Assembly: GCF_020103695.1 (NCBI RefSeq)
Contig: NZ_JAHXBF010000002.1
Location: 186,001 to 250,000 of the forward strand
Direction: 5' to 3'
Source of the DNA: Hyalangium versicolor
GTDB taxonomy: Bacteria; Myxococcota; Myxococcia; Myxococcales; Myxococcaceae
DNA: 64,000 nt
The first letter of the stretch is position 1. Each line of letters starts with the position of its first letter. Shown here one piece after another: positions 16,292-26,545 of this stretch. The notes below the pieces were generated by a model that was not told where the DNA came from, did no database searches, and saw only the letters and a program-made list of their open reading frames with translations. Position numbers and translations under genes: made by a program.

Positions 16292-19078
16292 ATGCAAATG
16301 GATACATTGCCAAGACGCTGGAGAGCAGCGCTTCACTTCCCAGTCCTCCTCGTGCTCTGCGCGGCCTGTGACAGCAAGACGCCGGCACACACCCCCGAAG
16401 CCTCCACCCGCCAGACAGCCCAAGCACTCACGCTCACCCGTGGCCTGCCGGGAGATCTCATCGCCGACATGCAGGTGGGCAAGCGCGACTTCGTGGAGAT
16501 CTCCCCGCGCGAGATCGTCCCCGACAAGGTGAGTGCCCCTGGCGGCGTCGTGGTCGACCGCTCCGTCTCTCCGGGCCGGGCCTATGTCTGGGACTCGGGC
16601 AACAGCCGCATCCTCGGGATCGATCTCGCCGCCTGCTATGCGGCGCGGCAGAGCAACCAGCGCTGTACGGCGGCGCTCGTCTTCGGCCAGCCCTCCGCGT
16701 CCGACCACGGCGCGTGCAACCGCGACTCGAGCTTCCAGAGCTGGCCCCAACGTCCCCCGTCCTCGGCCTCCACCCTGTGCGGAATGCCCGAGTCCACCCA
16801 CACCACGCTCGAGGACAAGTCCTTCGCCAACATGCTCGTCGATGGCCAGGGCAACCTGTACGTCCCGGACATGGGCAACCACCGCGTCCTCAAGTTCATC
16901 CAGCCGTGGGCCACCGACACCGTCGCGGATGAGGTGTGGGGACAGCCCGACTTCGCCAGCAACCTCTGCAACACGGGAGGCTCGAACACCGCGCCAACCG
17001 CATCCTCGCTCTGCTTCAGCTCCATCAGCGGTTCAGGGGGCGGAGTTCGCCTGGACGCCCAGGGCAACCTCTGGGTGGCCGACGGTGGCAACAACCGCGT
17101 CCTGCGCTTCCCCGTGGATGCCAATGGGCAGATCTCCAAGACGGCGGATCTCGTGCTCGGCCAGCCCAACCTCACCACCGGAGGCGACTGGTCCCATGAC
17201 TCCGCGATGAACCGGATGCATGCACCGCAGACAATCGCCTTCGACCCGAATGGCCGGCTCTACGTCGCGGATCTGCACAACTCTCGCATCCTCGTGTTCC
17301 AGCCTCCCTTCACGAGTGGAATGGCGGCCACCGCCACCTTCGGGAGCTTCGCGCAGGACCAGGGCCCCATGAGCGTGGAGCTGGATCCAGACGGCCGCGG
17401 CCTCTGGGCCACCAACCACTACGTGTGGGACACGCAGATCCGTCTCTGGTCGTGGACCGGCACGCTCCTCGCCGAGCCCCCGCGACTGACCCAGCATGGC
17501 GGCGGAGCGATTGGCTTCGATGCGCAGAAGCGCATGCTCCTCACCTCCTATGTGTATGGCCAGGACGTCGAGCGGCTCACGCCCCAGGCCAACGGCAGCT
17601 ATCTCAAGGACCTGAACTTCTTCACCCCGCCGGGCAGCTACAACCTCACCACCGCGCGGCGGCTGGAGCACTCCGCCTGGGTCGGTGTCGCCGTCACGCA
17701 GAACCAGCTCTTTGTCTCGGATGGCCGGCTCCTTTTCTGGAATGATCCCGCCACGCTCACCCAGGGCGAGGCGCCGGATGGTTACGTGGGTGCCTCCTCC
17801 GCCACGGAGATCCCCTCTCCTGGCTTCGGCCAGCTCAAGGCCGACGCCAGCGGACGCGTGTGGGCCACCAAGACCCACGAGATCCGCGTCTACCAGGCGC
17901 CGCTCACCACCGGCGCGTCCTCGCTCAAGACGATCAGCTCCGTCAACGTGCTCGGCGGCGGCAGCATCTCCTTCGCCGACGATGGCGAGGTGTACGGCCT
18001 AGCGCCCACTCCGGAGGGTGGATACCTCTGGGTGGCGCAGCCGCGGTTGCACCGCGTCTTCCGCATCCGGGGTCCCCTCACCGCCAGCCCGGTGGTGGAC
18101 ATCATCCTCGGGCAGACCAGCGCCACCGGAACCCAGTGCAACCAGGGCATCGTGCCAGCGCCCAATACCGGCACCCCCTTGGTCGCGGACCTCACCATGC
18201 TCTGCTACCCGGGGGCGCTCTCTCTGGACCGCCAGGGCAACCTCTATGTGTCGGACCACTTCCTCGAGGCGGAGGGCAACTGGCGCATGCTGATGTTCCG
18301 CCAGGAGCTCTTCCCGAGCGCTCCCACCGCCGTCCTCTATGCGCCCGCGGCCAGCAAGGAGTTCCCCCGCGACTCCACGCCGGAGTTCCCTCACGCTCAC
18401 ATGACCTTCGAGCCGGCGTTCGACAGCTCCAACCGGATGGTGGTGGGCTTCAACCCGTACTCCGGCGAGCGCTTCGTCCAGGTGTACGACGATCCGACGC
18501 TCGTGAACCCCAGCAACCCGCGGGACCCGGCCTACGCCCGCCCTACGAGCCAGCTCGCTGACTTCTATGGATGGGCCGTGGGCGCCACCTTCGACGCGGA
18601 AGACAACCTCTACGTCTATGACGCCAACCGGGGCCGGGTGATGATCTACTTCACGCCCTTCGCTGCTCCCGCGACTTTCAACGTCACAGGCGCCGTGGGG
18701 GTCTCCGGCAGTGACATGCTCGATGGGAACCGGCTCACGCGCGGGCCCTGCCCTGGCACGCCCTTCATCACCGCCGCGGGGCTCGGGTCCACAATCCATG
18801 TCACCCAGCCCGAACTCGGCGAGGCCCGCTGGAACTGCGACGAGCCCGCGTTCTACTTCGGTGATTACCTCGGCCAGCCCATGCCGCTGGGCACAGGCAC
18901 GCGAACGTTCACCTTCACGCCGCCCGCCGGCTATCAGTGCGTCTGGTACGCGGCCTATGGCACCCGGGACAACGAGTCGTTCGACGTGCTCGGGGATGCC
19001 TGCAGCGTCACGGTCGAGCTCAGCCAGGATCCGGGGGATCTCTTCCTCTGGTACTTCGTCCTGCCAAAGTCTCCCTGA
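16292..19078 (+). CDS. NHL-repeat beta-propeller lipoprotein
   Basis: A 928-aa predicted lipoprotein. The start at 16292 places a signal peptide (LHFPVLLVLCAAC) with a good LCAAC lipobox; GGAG lies 10 bp upstream. ATG 16298 is an alternative, while the longer ORF from 16115 would bury the signal. At least five NHL-type repeats occur, with the pattern LDxQGNLYVxDxGNxRVLxF (for example around residues 165-320 and 640-680). Cys pairs near SNQRCTAALVFGQPS recur in the loops. It is divergent from the DNRLRE lipoprotein, suggesting a common surface function. Ligand unknown. Confidence 0.85.
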   Translation: MQMDTLPRRWRAALHFPVLLVLCAACDSKTPAHTPEASTRQTAQALTLTRGLPGDLIADMQVGKRDFVEISPREIVPDKVSAPGGVVVDRSVSPGRAYVWDSGNSRILGIDLAACYAARQSNQRCTAALVFGQPSASDHGACNRDSSFQSWPQRPPSSASTLCGMPESTHTTLEDKSFANMLVDGQGNLYVPDMGNHRVLKFIQPWATDTVADEVWGQPDFASNLCNTGGSNTAPTASSLCFSSISGSGGGVRLDAQGNLWVADGGNNRVLRFPVDANGQISKTADLVLGQPNLTTGGDWSHDSAMNRMHAPQTIAFDPNGRLYVADLHNSRILVFQPPFTSGMAATATFGSFAQDQGPMSVELDPDGRGLWATNHYVWDTQIRLWSWTGTLLAEPPRLTQHGGGAIGFDAQKRMLLTSYVYGQDVERLTPQANGSYLKDLNFFTPPGSYNLTTARRLEHSAWVGVAVTQNQLFVSDGRLLFWNDPATLTQGEAPDGYVGASSATEIPSPGFGQLKADASGRVWATKTHEIRVYQAPLTTGASSLKTISSVNVLGGGSISFADDGEVYGLAPTPEGGYLWVAQPRLHRVFRIRGPLTASPVVDIILGQTSATGTQCNQGIVPAPNTGTPLVADLTMLCYPGALSLDRQGNLYVSDHFLEAEGNWRMLMFRQELFPSAPTAVLYAPAASKEFPRDSTPEFPHAHMTFEPAFDSSNRMVVGFNPYSGERFVQVYDDPTLVNPSNPRDPAYARPTSQLADFYGWAVGATFDAEDNLYVYDANRGRVMIYFTPFAAPATFNVTGAVGVSGSDMLDGNRLTRGPCPGTPFITAAGLGSTIHVTQPELGEARWNCDEPAFYFGDYLGQPMPLGTGTRTFTFTPPAGYQCVWYAAYGTRDNESFDVLGDACSVTVELSQDPGDLFLWYFVLPKSP

Positions 19079-19105
19079 ACCACGCTGACCAGGGCCATGC
19101 TCCCT

Positions 19106-19141
19106 CTGAGGCACAGTCCCACCCTGGAACTGTGCCTTCAG
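19106..19141 (+). terminator. Terminator hairpin after NHL lipoprotein gene
   Basis: CTGA-GGCACAGT pairs with ACTGTGCC-TTCAG (one bulged base) around an 11-nt loop, 27 bp past the stop codon. Confidence 0.6.
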
Positions 19142-19330
19142 AGTTGGCGCACTGGCCCTGCAACCGTCATCTCCTGGAGATGCGGACCCAACAGGAGGAA
19201 CGGCTGAGCCCTCACTCTCCTGCGCACAAGGTGGGTTCCTGATACACTTGAGGGGACAGCAGCGTCTGCGGGCAGCGTTGCCGCGAATTCCCCTGCGAAG
19301 GGCGTACTGGAGTCGCAGTCTTCCAAGCTG

Positions 19331-20854
19331 ATGAGTCCTCTCAAGCGCTCAGTGATCTCGGTAGGAACCGTGCCCCTGGCTACTCACTTGCCTCCGTGCC
19401 TGACGGCCTATGGGGATTCGGATGATCACCTCAGACTGACGGTGTTGCTTGCCGATCACCTTGCTCCCAAAGCGGGAGACAGAGAGGAGGAGGCTCGGGT
19501 CTGTCGGGACAAGCGCTCCTCCTGGGCTGATCGACATTCTGCCTTGAAGCGGATCATCGAAGGAGCGGCCCATCACAGCCATGGCTTCCTTATTGCGATC
19601 GCGGATATCGATGCGCTCTACCCCACTACAGCGGACCGATGGGAGGACCCCTACACTTCTCGGGGCCGGGCGGAGTTCTTCAACACCCTATGTGAGGCAA
19701 TCAATCGAGGGGGTTGGTTGATTCTGCGTCCCAGCGTAGCGAAGGAGGCATCTCCCAAGCTCGCTGAACTGGACGCGGAAGTCGTGGAACCCGAGGAGGA
19801 CTTCGTCGCGTCTACAGGCGTACAACAAACCGCGGCGTTTGCTCCGGAATGCCGTCCCGTCGTCTCGTGGCTCCTGCAACGTCAGCTCCTCAAGCCCCAG
19901 GAGTTGGTGGATATCGTAGAGACGGTCGATGACTTCAATGCGCACGTCCTCGCCGTGGCCTACGACGCGCTTCCTTCCTCCTGCCAGGACGCCGCCAAGG
20001 TCCTGAGTGCTGTCCGCCCGGCGCAGCACCTCAACGGTTCCCTGGGGGCTTTCGAGTTCTCACAGGAAGTGGGTGCAGAGCGCGTTCCACGGAAGGCCGT
20101 AACGCAGTTGCTGGAGGGGGGATTGTTGCAGCAAGCGCCCGGTGAGGCCCCGGACAAGGTCTACATGCCTCGCTTCATCCGCACCATGGTGGCCCGCCAT
20201 GCGCGGTTCAGCATGACGGACGTCATCCGGCAGACCCACGAATGGTTATCGGCTCAACCACTCGAAGGGTCTTCGACAGACGAGAAGATCGAGATCCACT
20301 TCCATGCAGTACAAGCAGGAAACATCGAGCGCGCCAAGAGCACGGCTGCTTTCTATGGAAATGAGCTCCGCTCATTGGCCACCTACCTGAGCAAGGCGCG
20401 CCAGGACCACTCACGCGCCGCGGAGCTCTTCGAGCTCCTCGTCAAGGAATTCGATGAGCAGGACCCATACTCATGGGAGTATCTTGGGTACAATCTCGCT
20501 CGCGCTCACGGCGGCATGAAGCGGGACAAGATTCGCGACGCCTATAGAAGGGCGCACAGCCTGGTTCCGAACAACCCCCTCTATCATGGGCGATGGTTGG
20601 GGTTCCGAGGCGAACTGGGGGAGCCTGTCCTCAGTGATTTCGAGAAGGGGCTGAAACGGTACATCCAGGAGTTCGGTGACGAGGAAGCTGTCTCCTACTT
20701 CGCCGAGGCAGTCCTTCGTGGGCTCAAGAGAGGGCACCAGGAAGGACAGCTGAGCCAGATCTTCTCCCGCTGGGGCACCACGCTCGATCGGTTCGCCCCG
20801 CGAGTCGTGAGAAACGCGCGGCCCGCAGCCCCCGAGGGGACTCCGGGCACATGA
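19331..20854 (+). CDS. STAND-like/TPR protein without P-loop, first gene of an MBL-linked pair
   Basis: A 507-aa protein I do not recognise as a named family. The layout resembles the tail of a STAND ATPase: a region with a Walker-B-like strand (GFLIAIADIDALYP, ~86-99), a strand WLILRPS, a winged-helix-like part (SCQDAAKVLSAVR... RKAVTQLLEGGLLQQ...YMPRFIRTMVARH, ~215-295) and TPR-like helices (~325-480). No Walker A motif is present and no earlier in-frame start codon precedes 19331. Base composition is visibly less GC-rich than the neighbours. The stop overlaps the next start (ATGA), so it is coupled to a metallo-beta-lactamase gene. Function unknown; a conflict or defence role is a guess from architecture. 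Confidence 0.7.
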   Translation: MSPLKRSVISVGTVPLATHLPPCLTAYGDSDDHLRLTVLLADHLAPKAGDREEEARVCRDKRSSWADRHSALKRIIEGAAHHSHGFLIAIADIDALYPTTADRWEDPYTSRGRAEFFNTLCEAINRGGWLILRPSVAKEASPKLAELDAEVVEPEEDFVASTGVQQTAAFAPECRPVVSWLLQRQLLKPQELVDIVETVDDFNAHVLAVAYDALPSSCQDAAKVLSAVRPAQHLNGSLGAFEFSQEVGAERVPRKAVTQLLEGGLLQQAPGEAPDKVYMPRFIRTMVARHARFSMTDVIRQTHEWLSAQPLEGSSTDEKIEIHFHAVQAGNIERAKSTAAFYGNELRSLATYLSKARQDHSRAAELFELLVKEFDEQDPYSWEYLGYNLARAHGGMKRDKIRDAYRRAHSLVPNNPLYHGRWLGFRGELGEPVLSDFEKGLKRYIQEFGDEEAVSYFAEAVLRGLKRGHQEGQLSQIFSRWGTTLDRFAPRVVRNARPAAPEGTPGT

Positions 20855-21972
20855 GCGGAGCGCTGTTTGGCGCCAATACTCCTCGCTCCGGCGTGGATCG
20901 GCTCGTCGTCTATGTCTTGGGTGCGGGAGTAGGAGAGAGCCAGGTCTTGCTCCTGCCGGACGGACGCTGCGTCGTCGTGGATTCGTGCATGCAGGGAGGA
21001 GTCAACCTGACTGCTTCCTTGTTGAGCCATCTGGGAGTTTCCCAGATCCACCTCCTCGTCTTCAGCCACCCAGACCTCGATCACCTTCGCGGTCTTGCGG
21101 AGTTGGTCAAGCGATTCTCTCCTACACGGATCTGGCGCTATCCGTTCGCGGGATATGTACGCGATCTGGTGGCGCACTGGGCCCGCCGAGACAAGACCAG
21201 CCAGCGCCTCAAGGAACTTCATGAGGCTCTGAAGGCGATCGATGATTATTCCGAGGCTGTGGGAGATGTCATCGAGGCCAACCACAGCAGCAGGCGCTGG
21301 CCACACGACACGACGGAGTATGAGGTCCAGTGCCTGGCGCCGACGAGCTATGACCAGGGGCGCGTCCGGAAACTGTGGCAGCGCATCATCGACACGGGGC
21401 CCCTGGGAGAGCCCAAGCTGGCAGGTTTCGCCGGGAAGTTGCTGCGCGGCGAGGCCAAACTGCCGCTGGCAGCCAACGTTCTTTCTCTGGCGTTGGCCAT
21501 CCGGTGGAAGAACCGGAAGCTCCTACTCGCAGGAGACGTCGAGAACGGGAACCGCTCGCCTCACTCGGGCTGGAAGGGAGCTATCGCCCATGCGGATCGG
21601 GATGGCTATGGTCCCCTTCTGCGTGAGCTGGATTTGATCAAGGTGGCGCATCATGGATCCAGGCACTCCTTCTACCCCCCCGCCTGGGACCGACACCGCA
21701 AACCGGACGATTCGACCCTGTCAGTCCTGGCGCCCTTCACCCCAACGCCATTACCAGCCGACCTTGTCTTGAAAGAGCTTCTCTCGCGAAGTGCCCAGAT
21801 GGGTATCTCTGCCTGTGATGCAGGGCTTCAGAAGCGCGTCGAGGCCGCCGGTTGGAAGCTGGGATCCACATCCGCCATGCAGTCGGCGGCCCCGTTCGTT
21901 GCCGTTGTCCTCAAGGAGGACGGCTCGGTGGACATGTCGGCAGGCGGCCAGGGTCGGTGGTTCATTCACTGA
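20851..21972 (+). CDS. ComEC-like metallo-beta-lactamase-fold hydrolase
   Basis: A 373-aa MBL-fold enzyme. Seen: an N-terminal strand pair (YVLGAGVGESQVLLLPDG), metal site SHPDLDHLRG (~72-81), LLLAGDVENG and HHGSRHSFYPP, the three metal-binding regions of the ComEC/Rec2-type phosphodiesterase branch. All key His/Asp are intact, so it should be active. Unlike ComEC it has no membrane domain. A ~90-residue helical insert separates the first and second metal motifs. It starts inside the stop of the STAND/TPR-like gene (4-bp overlap), which implies stoichiometric expression. Nucleic acid or nucleotide hydrolysis is the family expectation; the partner suggests regulated activity. Confidence 0.88.
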   Translation: MSGALFGANTPRSGVDRLVVYVLGAGVGESQVLLLPDGRCVVVDSCMQGGVNLTASLLSHLGVSQIHLLVFSHPDLDHLRGLAELVKRFSPTRIWRYPFAGYVRDLVAHWARRDKTSQRLKELHEALKAIDDYSEAVGDVIEANHSSRRWPHDTTEYEVQCLAPTSYDQGRVRKLWQRIIDTGPLGEPKLAGFAGKLLRGEAKLPLAANVLSLALAIRWKNRKLLLAGDVENGNRSPHSGWKGAIAHADRDGYGPLLRELDLIKVAHHGSRHSFYPPAWDRHRKPDDSTLSVLAPFTPTPLPADLVLKELLSRSAQMGISACDAGLQKRVEAAGWKLGSTSAMQSAAPFVAVVLKEDGSVDMSAGGQGRWFIH

Positions 21973-21984
21973 CCAGCCTCAGGT

Positions 21985-22014
21985 GGCCCTGCCCTCCTAG
22001 AGAAGGGTAGGGCC
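21985..22014. terminator. Bidirectional terminator hairpin
   Basis: GGCCCTGCCCT pairs with AGGGTAGGGCC (one G-T wobble) around an 8-nt loop, between the convergent MBL gene and the 22066 gene. Confidence 0.7.
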
Positions 22015-22065
22015 GTCCATGTCTCGAGGACGTTTCAGTGAGAACGCCCTTGGCGGGAACGAGGC

Positions 22066-23751
22066 TCAGGCCTTCCCGAGCTTGTAGGCCTCGGGAGCCC
22101 TCGACTTGATCTGCTCGCGCAGCGTCTGGGTGTAATCGCCCCCAGTTGTCTCGGCGTTCTCGATGATGTTCCGGAAGATGTCGCCGTACTGGGCCTGGGA
22201 GGACTTGTACGCCTCATCGAGCTTCGAGATGAACGTGTCGAGCTTGTCCGCCGGCACGCCCACCGCCTTCCCTGCCTTCACGATGCTCTCCCCATAACCT
22301 CCCAGATTGATCAGGTCGGAGTGGTGGCTGACGAGCTGCTGCACCTGCTCGGGCTTCAGGCCGTACTTCTCCAACTGCCGCGTATTCGAGCTCGCCTTCG
22401 ACAGGGGATCAACGATCTCCTTGGGGACTCCGGCCTGCTCGAGCAGCTTCTTGTCCTCTCTCTGGTCCGCGTGGCGGGTGATGAGGGTGCTGGCGAAGTC
22501 TCCCGCCGCGGACAGGAACGAGCCCACGCCGTTGATCACGGCTCCCACCGGCGCAGCGGGCGTCAACTCCAGCACGTTGCCAGCGATGCTGAGCGCGTCA
22601 CCGGCGATGGCAACGAAAGTCCCCGCGTTCTTGTCCTCCTCTCCCACGTGATCGGCCAACGAAGCGGCGCTGGACACCGCGCCGAGCGCTGGCGCGAACC
22701 GTGCCCCCAGCTCAGCCAGCTTCTCGGCCTTGGGCGCGTTCTTCCCGAGCAGATCGGCCAGCTTGCCGCTCTCCGAGAGCGAGTGCGTGGCCCCCGCCAG
22801 GACATTCAGGCCGTCCTTGCCAGCCCCCGCCAGATCCTTGATGGCTGCGGCGTATTCCTTGTCAGCGCCCTCCTTGGCCGCCTTGCTCGCACCGGCCACG
22901 ACCCCGCCCACGGCGAAGGCCTTGAAGAGGGGGCTCTTCTCGTTCCAGTCCTTGGCCAGGAACTTCAGCTGATCATACTTTCCATCAGCGGCGGCCTTGG
23001 CGATCTCGATTCCCCGCTGCACGTCGCCCGCGCCTTTGACGACGTCCTTCCCGTCGATGAAAGGCTTCAGCGCCTTCTCGAGCTGCTCCACCCCCTTCCG
23101 GGGAGTCTCCGCTTCACTGATGATCTCCGGAGCCGCGTTGGCCCCCGCCTTCGCCGCGAGGTCCGCCACCTCCTGGTTGTGGTACTGCGGCGAACCGGGC
23201 TTCGCCCACTCCTTGGACGCCCAGTCCAGCGCGGCCTTGGCCTCGGGGCTGTCGGCCAACGCGGCGTAGCCCTTGCGCGCCTGATCCGCGGGCACCTCGG
23301 GATCCTGCAGCTGCTTCTTCAGCGCCGACGCGGCCTTGGCCTCGGCCTGGTAGGTCTCCTTGTTCTCGTCGTGCCAGGCCTTGATGAACTTCTGCTTCTG
23401 CGCATCCGTCAACGCGGGGCCAAGGTGGGCCAGCTTCCCGGCCAGTTCCTCATCCTTCTTCTTCACCTTCTCCTTGGCGTCCTTGAGCTCCTGGATCGAG
23501 CCCGGCACGGGGGTGGGCCGAGGACCCGGAGAGGGGGACGGCGTGGGCCCAGGAGCCCCAGCGACGGTGGACGCCGTCGTCCGCTGCGCCGGAGCGTAGG
23601 AACTCTCACCGCGGTAGGCGGCGACAGCAGGATTCGTCGAGGCCGCCGCAGGGCTGGAAGGCTTCGCCTTCGCGGGCGCAGGAGCGGGAGCCGGCTTCGG
23701 CTGCTCCGCACGACGGGGGGTACCAGTGGAAACGCTCCGAGTCGTCAGCAT
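22066..23751 (-). CDS. Uncharacterised 561-aa protein with Pro/Ala-rich leader and hydrophobic core
   Basis: No family recognised. With the start at 23751 (AGGAG 9 bp upstream) the protein begins MLTTRSVSTGTPRRAEQPKP, then a ~100-residue Pro/Ala/Ser-rich stretch, a Lys/Glu-rich helical region (QELKDAKEKVKKKDEELAGK) and long Ala/Lys/Asp-rich helices. A hydrophobic Gly/Ala segment (FVAIAGDALSIAGNVLEL and following, ~385-435) could insert in membranes. There is no signal peptide. The leader resembles that of the M4 protease at 9202. Such an architecture occurs in proteins exported by dedicated systems and in pore-forming toxins, but this is speculative. Convergent with the MBL gene. Confidence 0.75.
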   Translation of the reverse strand: MLTTRSVSTGTPRRAEQPKPAPAPAPAKAKPSSPAAASTNPAVAAYRGESSYAPAQRTTASTVAGAPGPTPSPSPGPRPTPVPGSIQELKDAKEKVKKKDEELAGKLAHLGPALTDAQKQKFIKAWHDENKETYQAEAKAASALKKQLQDPEVPADQARKGYAALADSPEAKAALDWASKEWAKPGSPQYHNQEVADLAAKAGANAAPEIISEAETPRKGVEQLEKALKPFIDGKDVVKGAGDVQRGIEIAKAAADGKYDQLKFLAKDWNEKSPLFKAFAVGGVVAGASKAAKEGADKEYAAAIKDLAGAGKDGLNVLAGATHSLSESGKLADLLGKNAPKAEKLAELGARFAPALGAVSSAASLADHVGEEDKNAGTFVAIAGDALSIAGNVLELTPAAPVGAVINGVGSFLSAAGDFASTLITRHADQREDKKLLEQAGVPKEIVDPLSKASSNTRQLEKYGLKPEQVQQLVSHHSDLINLGGYGESIVKAGKAVGVPADKLDTFISKLDEAYKSSQAQYGDIFRNIIENAETTGGDYTQTLREQIKSRAPEAYKLGKA

Positions 23752-24022
23752 GTGTATGCTCCTGGGAGAGGGAGTGCTCTCTCGTACGGAGTCCGCTGAT
23801 ATTCGGTTACACAAGGCTATTTCCGGCGAATTTCCCCTACACCAGCAATTCAGCCCATTTGCATCTTTTCGCCTGATTCCACACAGGGGTAAGTGGGATA
23901 CATCACCACACACTTCTCAAGCTCAGGCAGGGCTCCGTTGGTGATGAAACAGAGCGGTTCGCGCAGCACTGGCTCTGCGTGAGCGGCCTCGGCTGGGCCC
24001 AGTGGATCTTCGAGCACTGAGC

Positions 24023-24172
24023 ATGCCCCCGGCGGGCACCCTGGGCCGCGCCTTCGCGGACCACCTGTCGTCCAACCACCTGGACCTGAACGCCCTGCCC
24101 CGGCTGCTGGCCACGACGGATGCGGAGTACGTCCGGGCCCACCTGCTGCCTGCCGTTCCCCAATCGTGCTAG
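24023..24172 (+). pseudogene. Remnant of a Coq4-like gene
   Basis: A 49-codon ORF reads ATG-PPAGTLGRAFADHL... LDLNALPRL... DAEYVRAHLLP before a stop. This resembles the conserved start of Coq4-family proteins, where the motif LPxGTLGRAxADH is followed by YVRAHLxETHDxWH; the catalytic-region HDxWH and everything after are missing. It ends 9 bp before the pccB start. Most likely a decayed fragment left by a deletion; a functional small protein is unlikely. The identification is from memory of the family pattern. Confidence 0.5.
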
Positions 24173-24181
24173 ACGGCGCCC

Positions 24182-25750
<1,569 letters not shown>

Positions 25751-25792
25751 GGGCGGGACGGACTCCGGGAGCACCCGCCAAGCAGGCAGGCA

Positions 25793-25823
25793 CGCGCCGT
25801 CCGGGAAATTCTCGGGCGGCGCG
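25793..25823 (+). terminator. Possible terminator after pccB
   Basis: CGCGCCG and CGGCGCG form a perfect 7-bp stem with a 17-nt loop in the 109-bp gap before the next gene. No T-run follows. Confidence 0.4.
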
Positions 25824-25859
25824 CGAGCTTTGTACGGTGCTCACTTTCAGGAGAACTTC

Positions 25860-26462
25860 TTGTCCCACCCGCGCCTCATCCTGTTCCTGTCCGACGTCGA
25901 AGGAAACCTCACTGCCCTGCGCCAGACACTGAAGCGGGTATGTGAGGAACTCGGACAGACCATGCCAGAAGTGAAGTGGATCCAGAGCCACAACGCGCTG
26001 GCGGACGCGGGTTGGCATGTGGCCGAGGTGACGGTGCCCGCGGCCCGCAAGCCTCGGGAGAGCTACATGGAAGAGCACCTGGACAAGGTGACCCAGGCGC
26101 TGGCGCAGGACTTCCGGGATCGCGCCGTGGGGCTGTTCGCGGACCGGGCCAACAGCTACGCGCGGGTGTGCGTTGGCGGCCCGGGGCGGCCCTCGAAGAT
26201 GCTGGAGGGCGAGTTCCTGGACGTGCTGCGTCAAGCGGCGAAGTGGCTGGAGGTGGAAACGACGGTGCTCGCCCGCCTGCTGGGCAACAACCCGGCGCGC
26301 AACCTGCTGGCCGCCGCGGTGGACTTCGGCGAGGACGGCAAGGCAGCAGCCGAGCAACCGGCGCCTCCTCCGGAGCCGGATGAGGAGGATCGCTTCGTCG
26401 AGGCGAAGCTCAGTGAGGCTCGCGCCCTGATGGAGCGCTACCTCAGCGCCACGCGCAAGTAG
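25860..26462 (+). CDS. Hypothetical protein, TTG start
   Basis: A 200-aa soluble protein of unknown role. I place the start at TTG 25860 (SHPRLILFLSDVEGNL follows) because AGGAGA ends 5 bp upstream; the in-frame start at 25830 precedes this ribosome site. Residues 1-95 look alpha/beta, residues 95-140 helical, and the C-terminal 50 are a Pro/Glu linker with a helical tail (EAKLSEARALMERYLSATRK). It follows pccB on the same strand after a possible terminator. Confidence 0.7.
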   Translation: MSHPRLILFLSDVEGNLTALRQTLKRVCEELGQTMPEVKWIQSHNALADAGWHVAEVTVPAARKPRESYMEEHLDKVTQALAQDFRDRAVGLFADRANSYARVCVGGPGRPSKMLEGEFLDVLRQAAKWLEVETTVLARLLGNNPARNLLAAAVDFGEDGKAAAEQPAPPPEPDEEDRFVEAKLSEARALMERYLSATRK

Positions 26463-26545
26463 CCGTGAGCCGGGGCCGCTGTTTCGTGGCCCGAAGCGAG
26501 AAAAGGGAGCACGAGGGCGGATCCTTCGCGTGATAGATTCGCCGT

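Noticed and set aside
15959..16882. Long N-terminal extension of the DNRLRE lipoprotein ORF
   Set aside because: It reads antisense through the NHL gene and the divergent promoter region; the lipoprotein signal begins at 15958.
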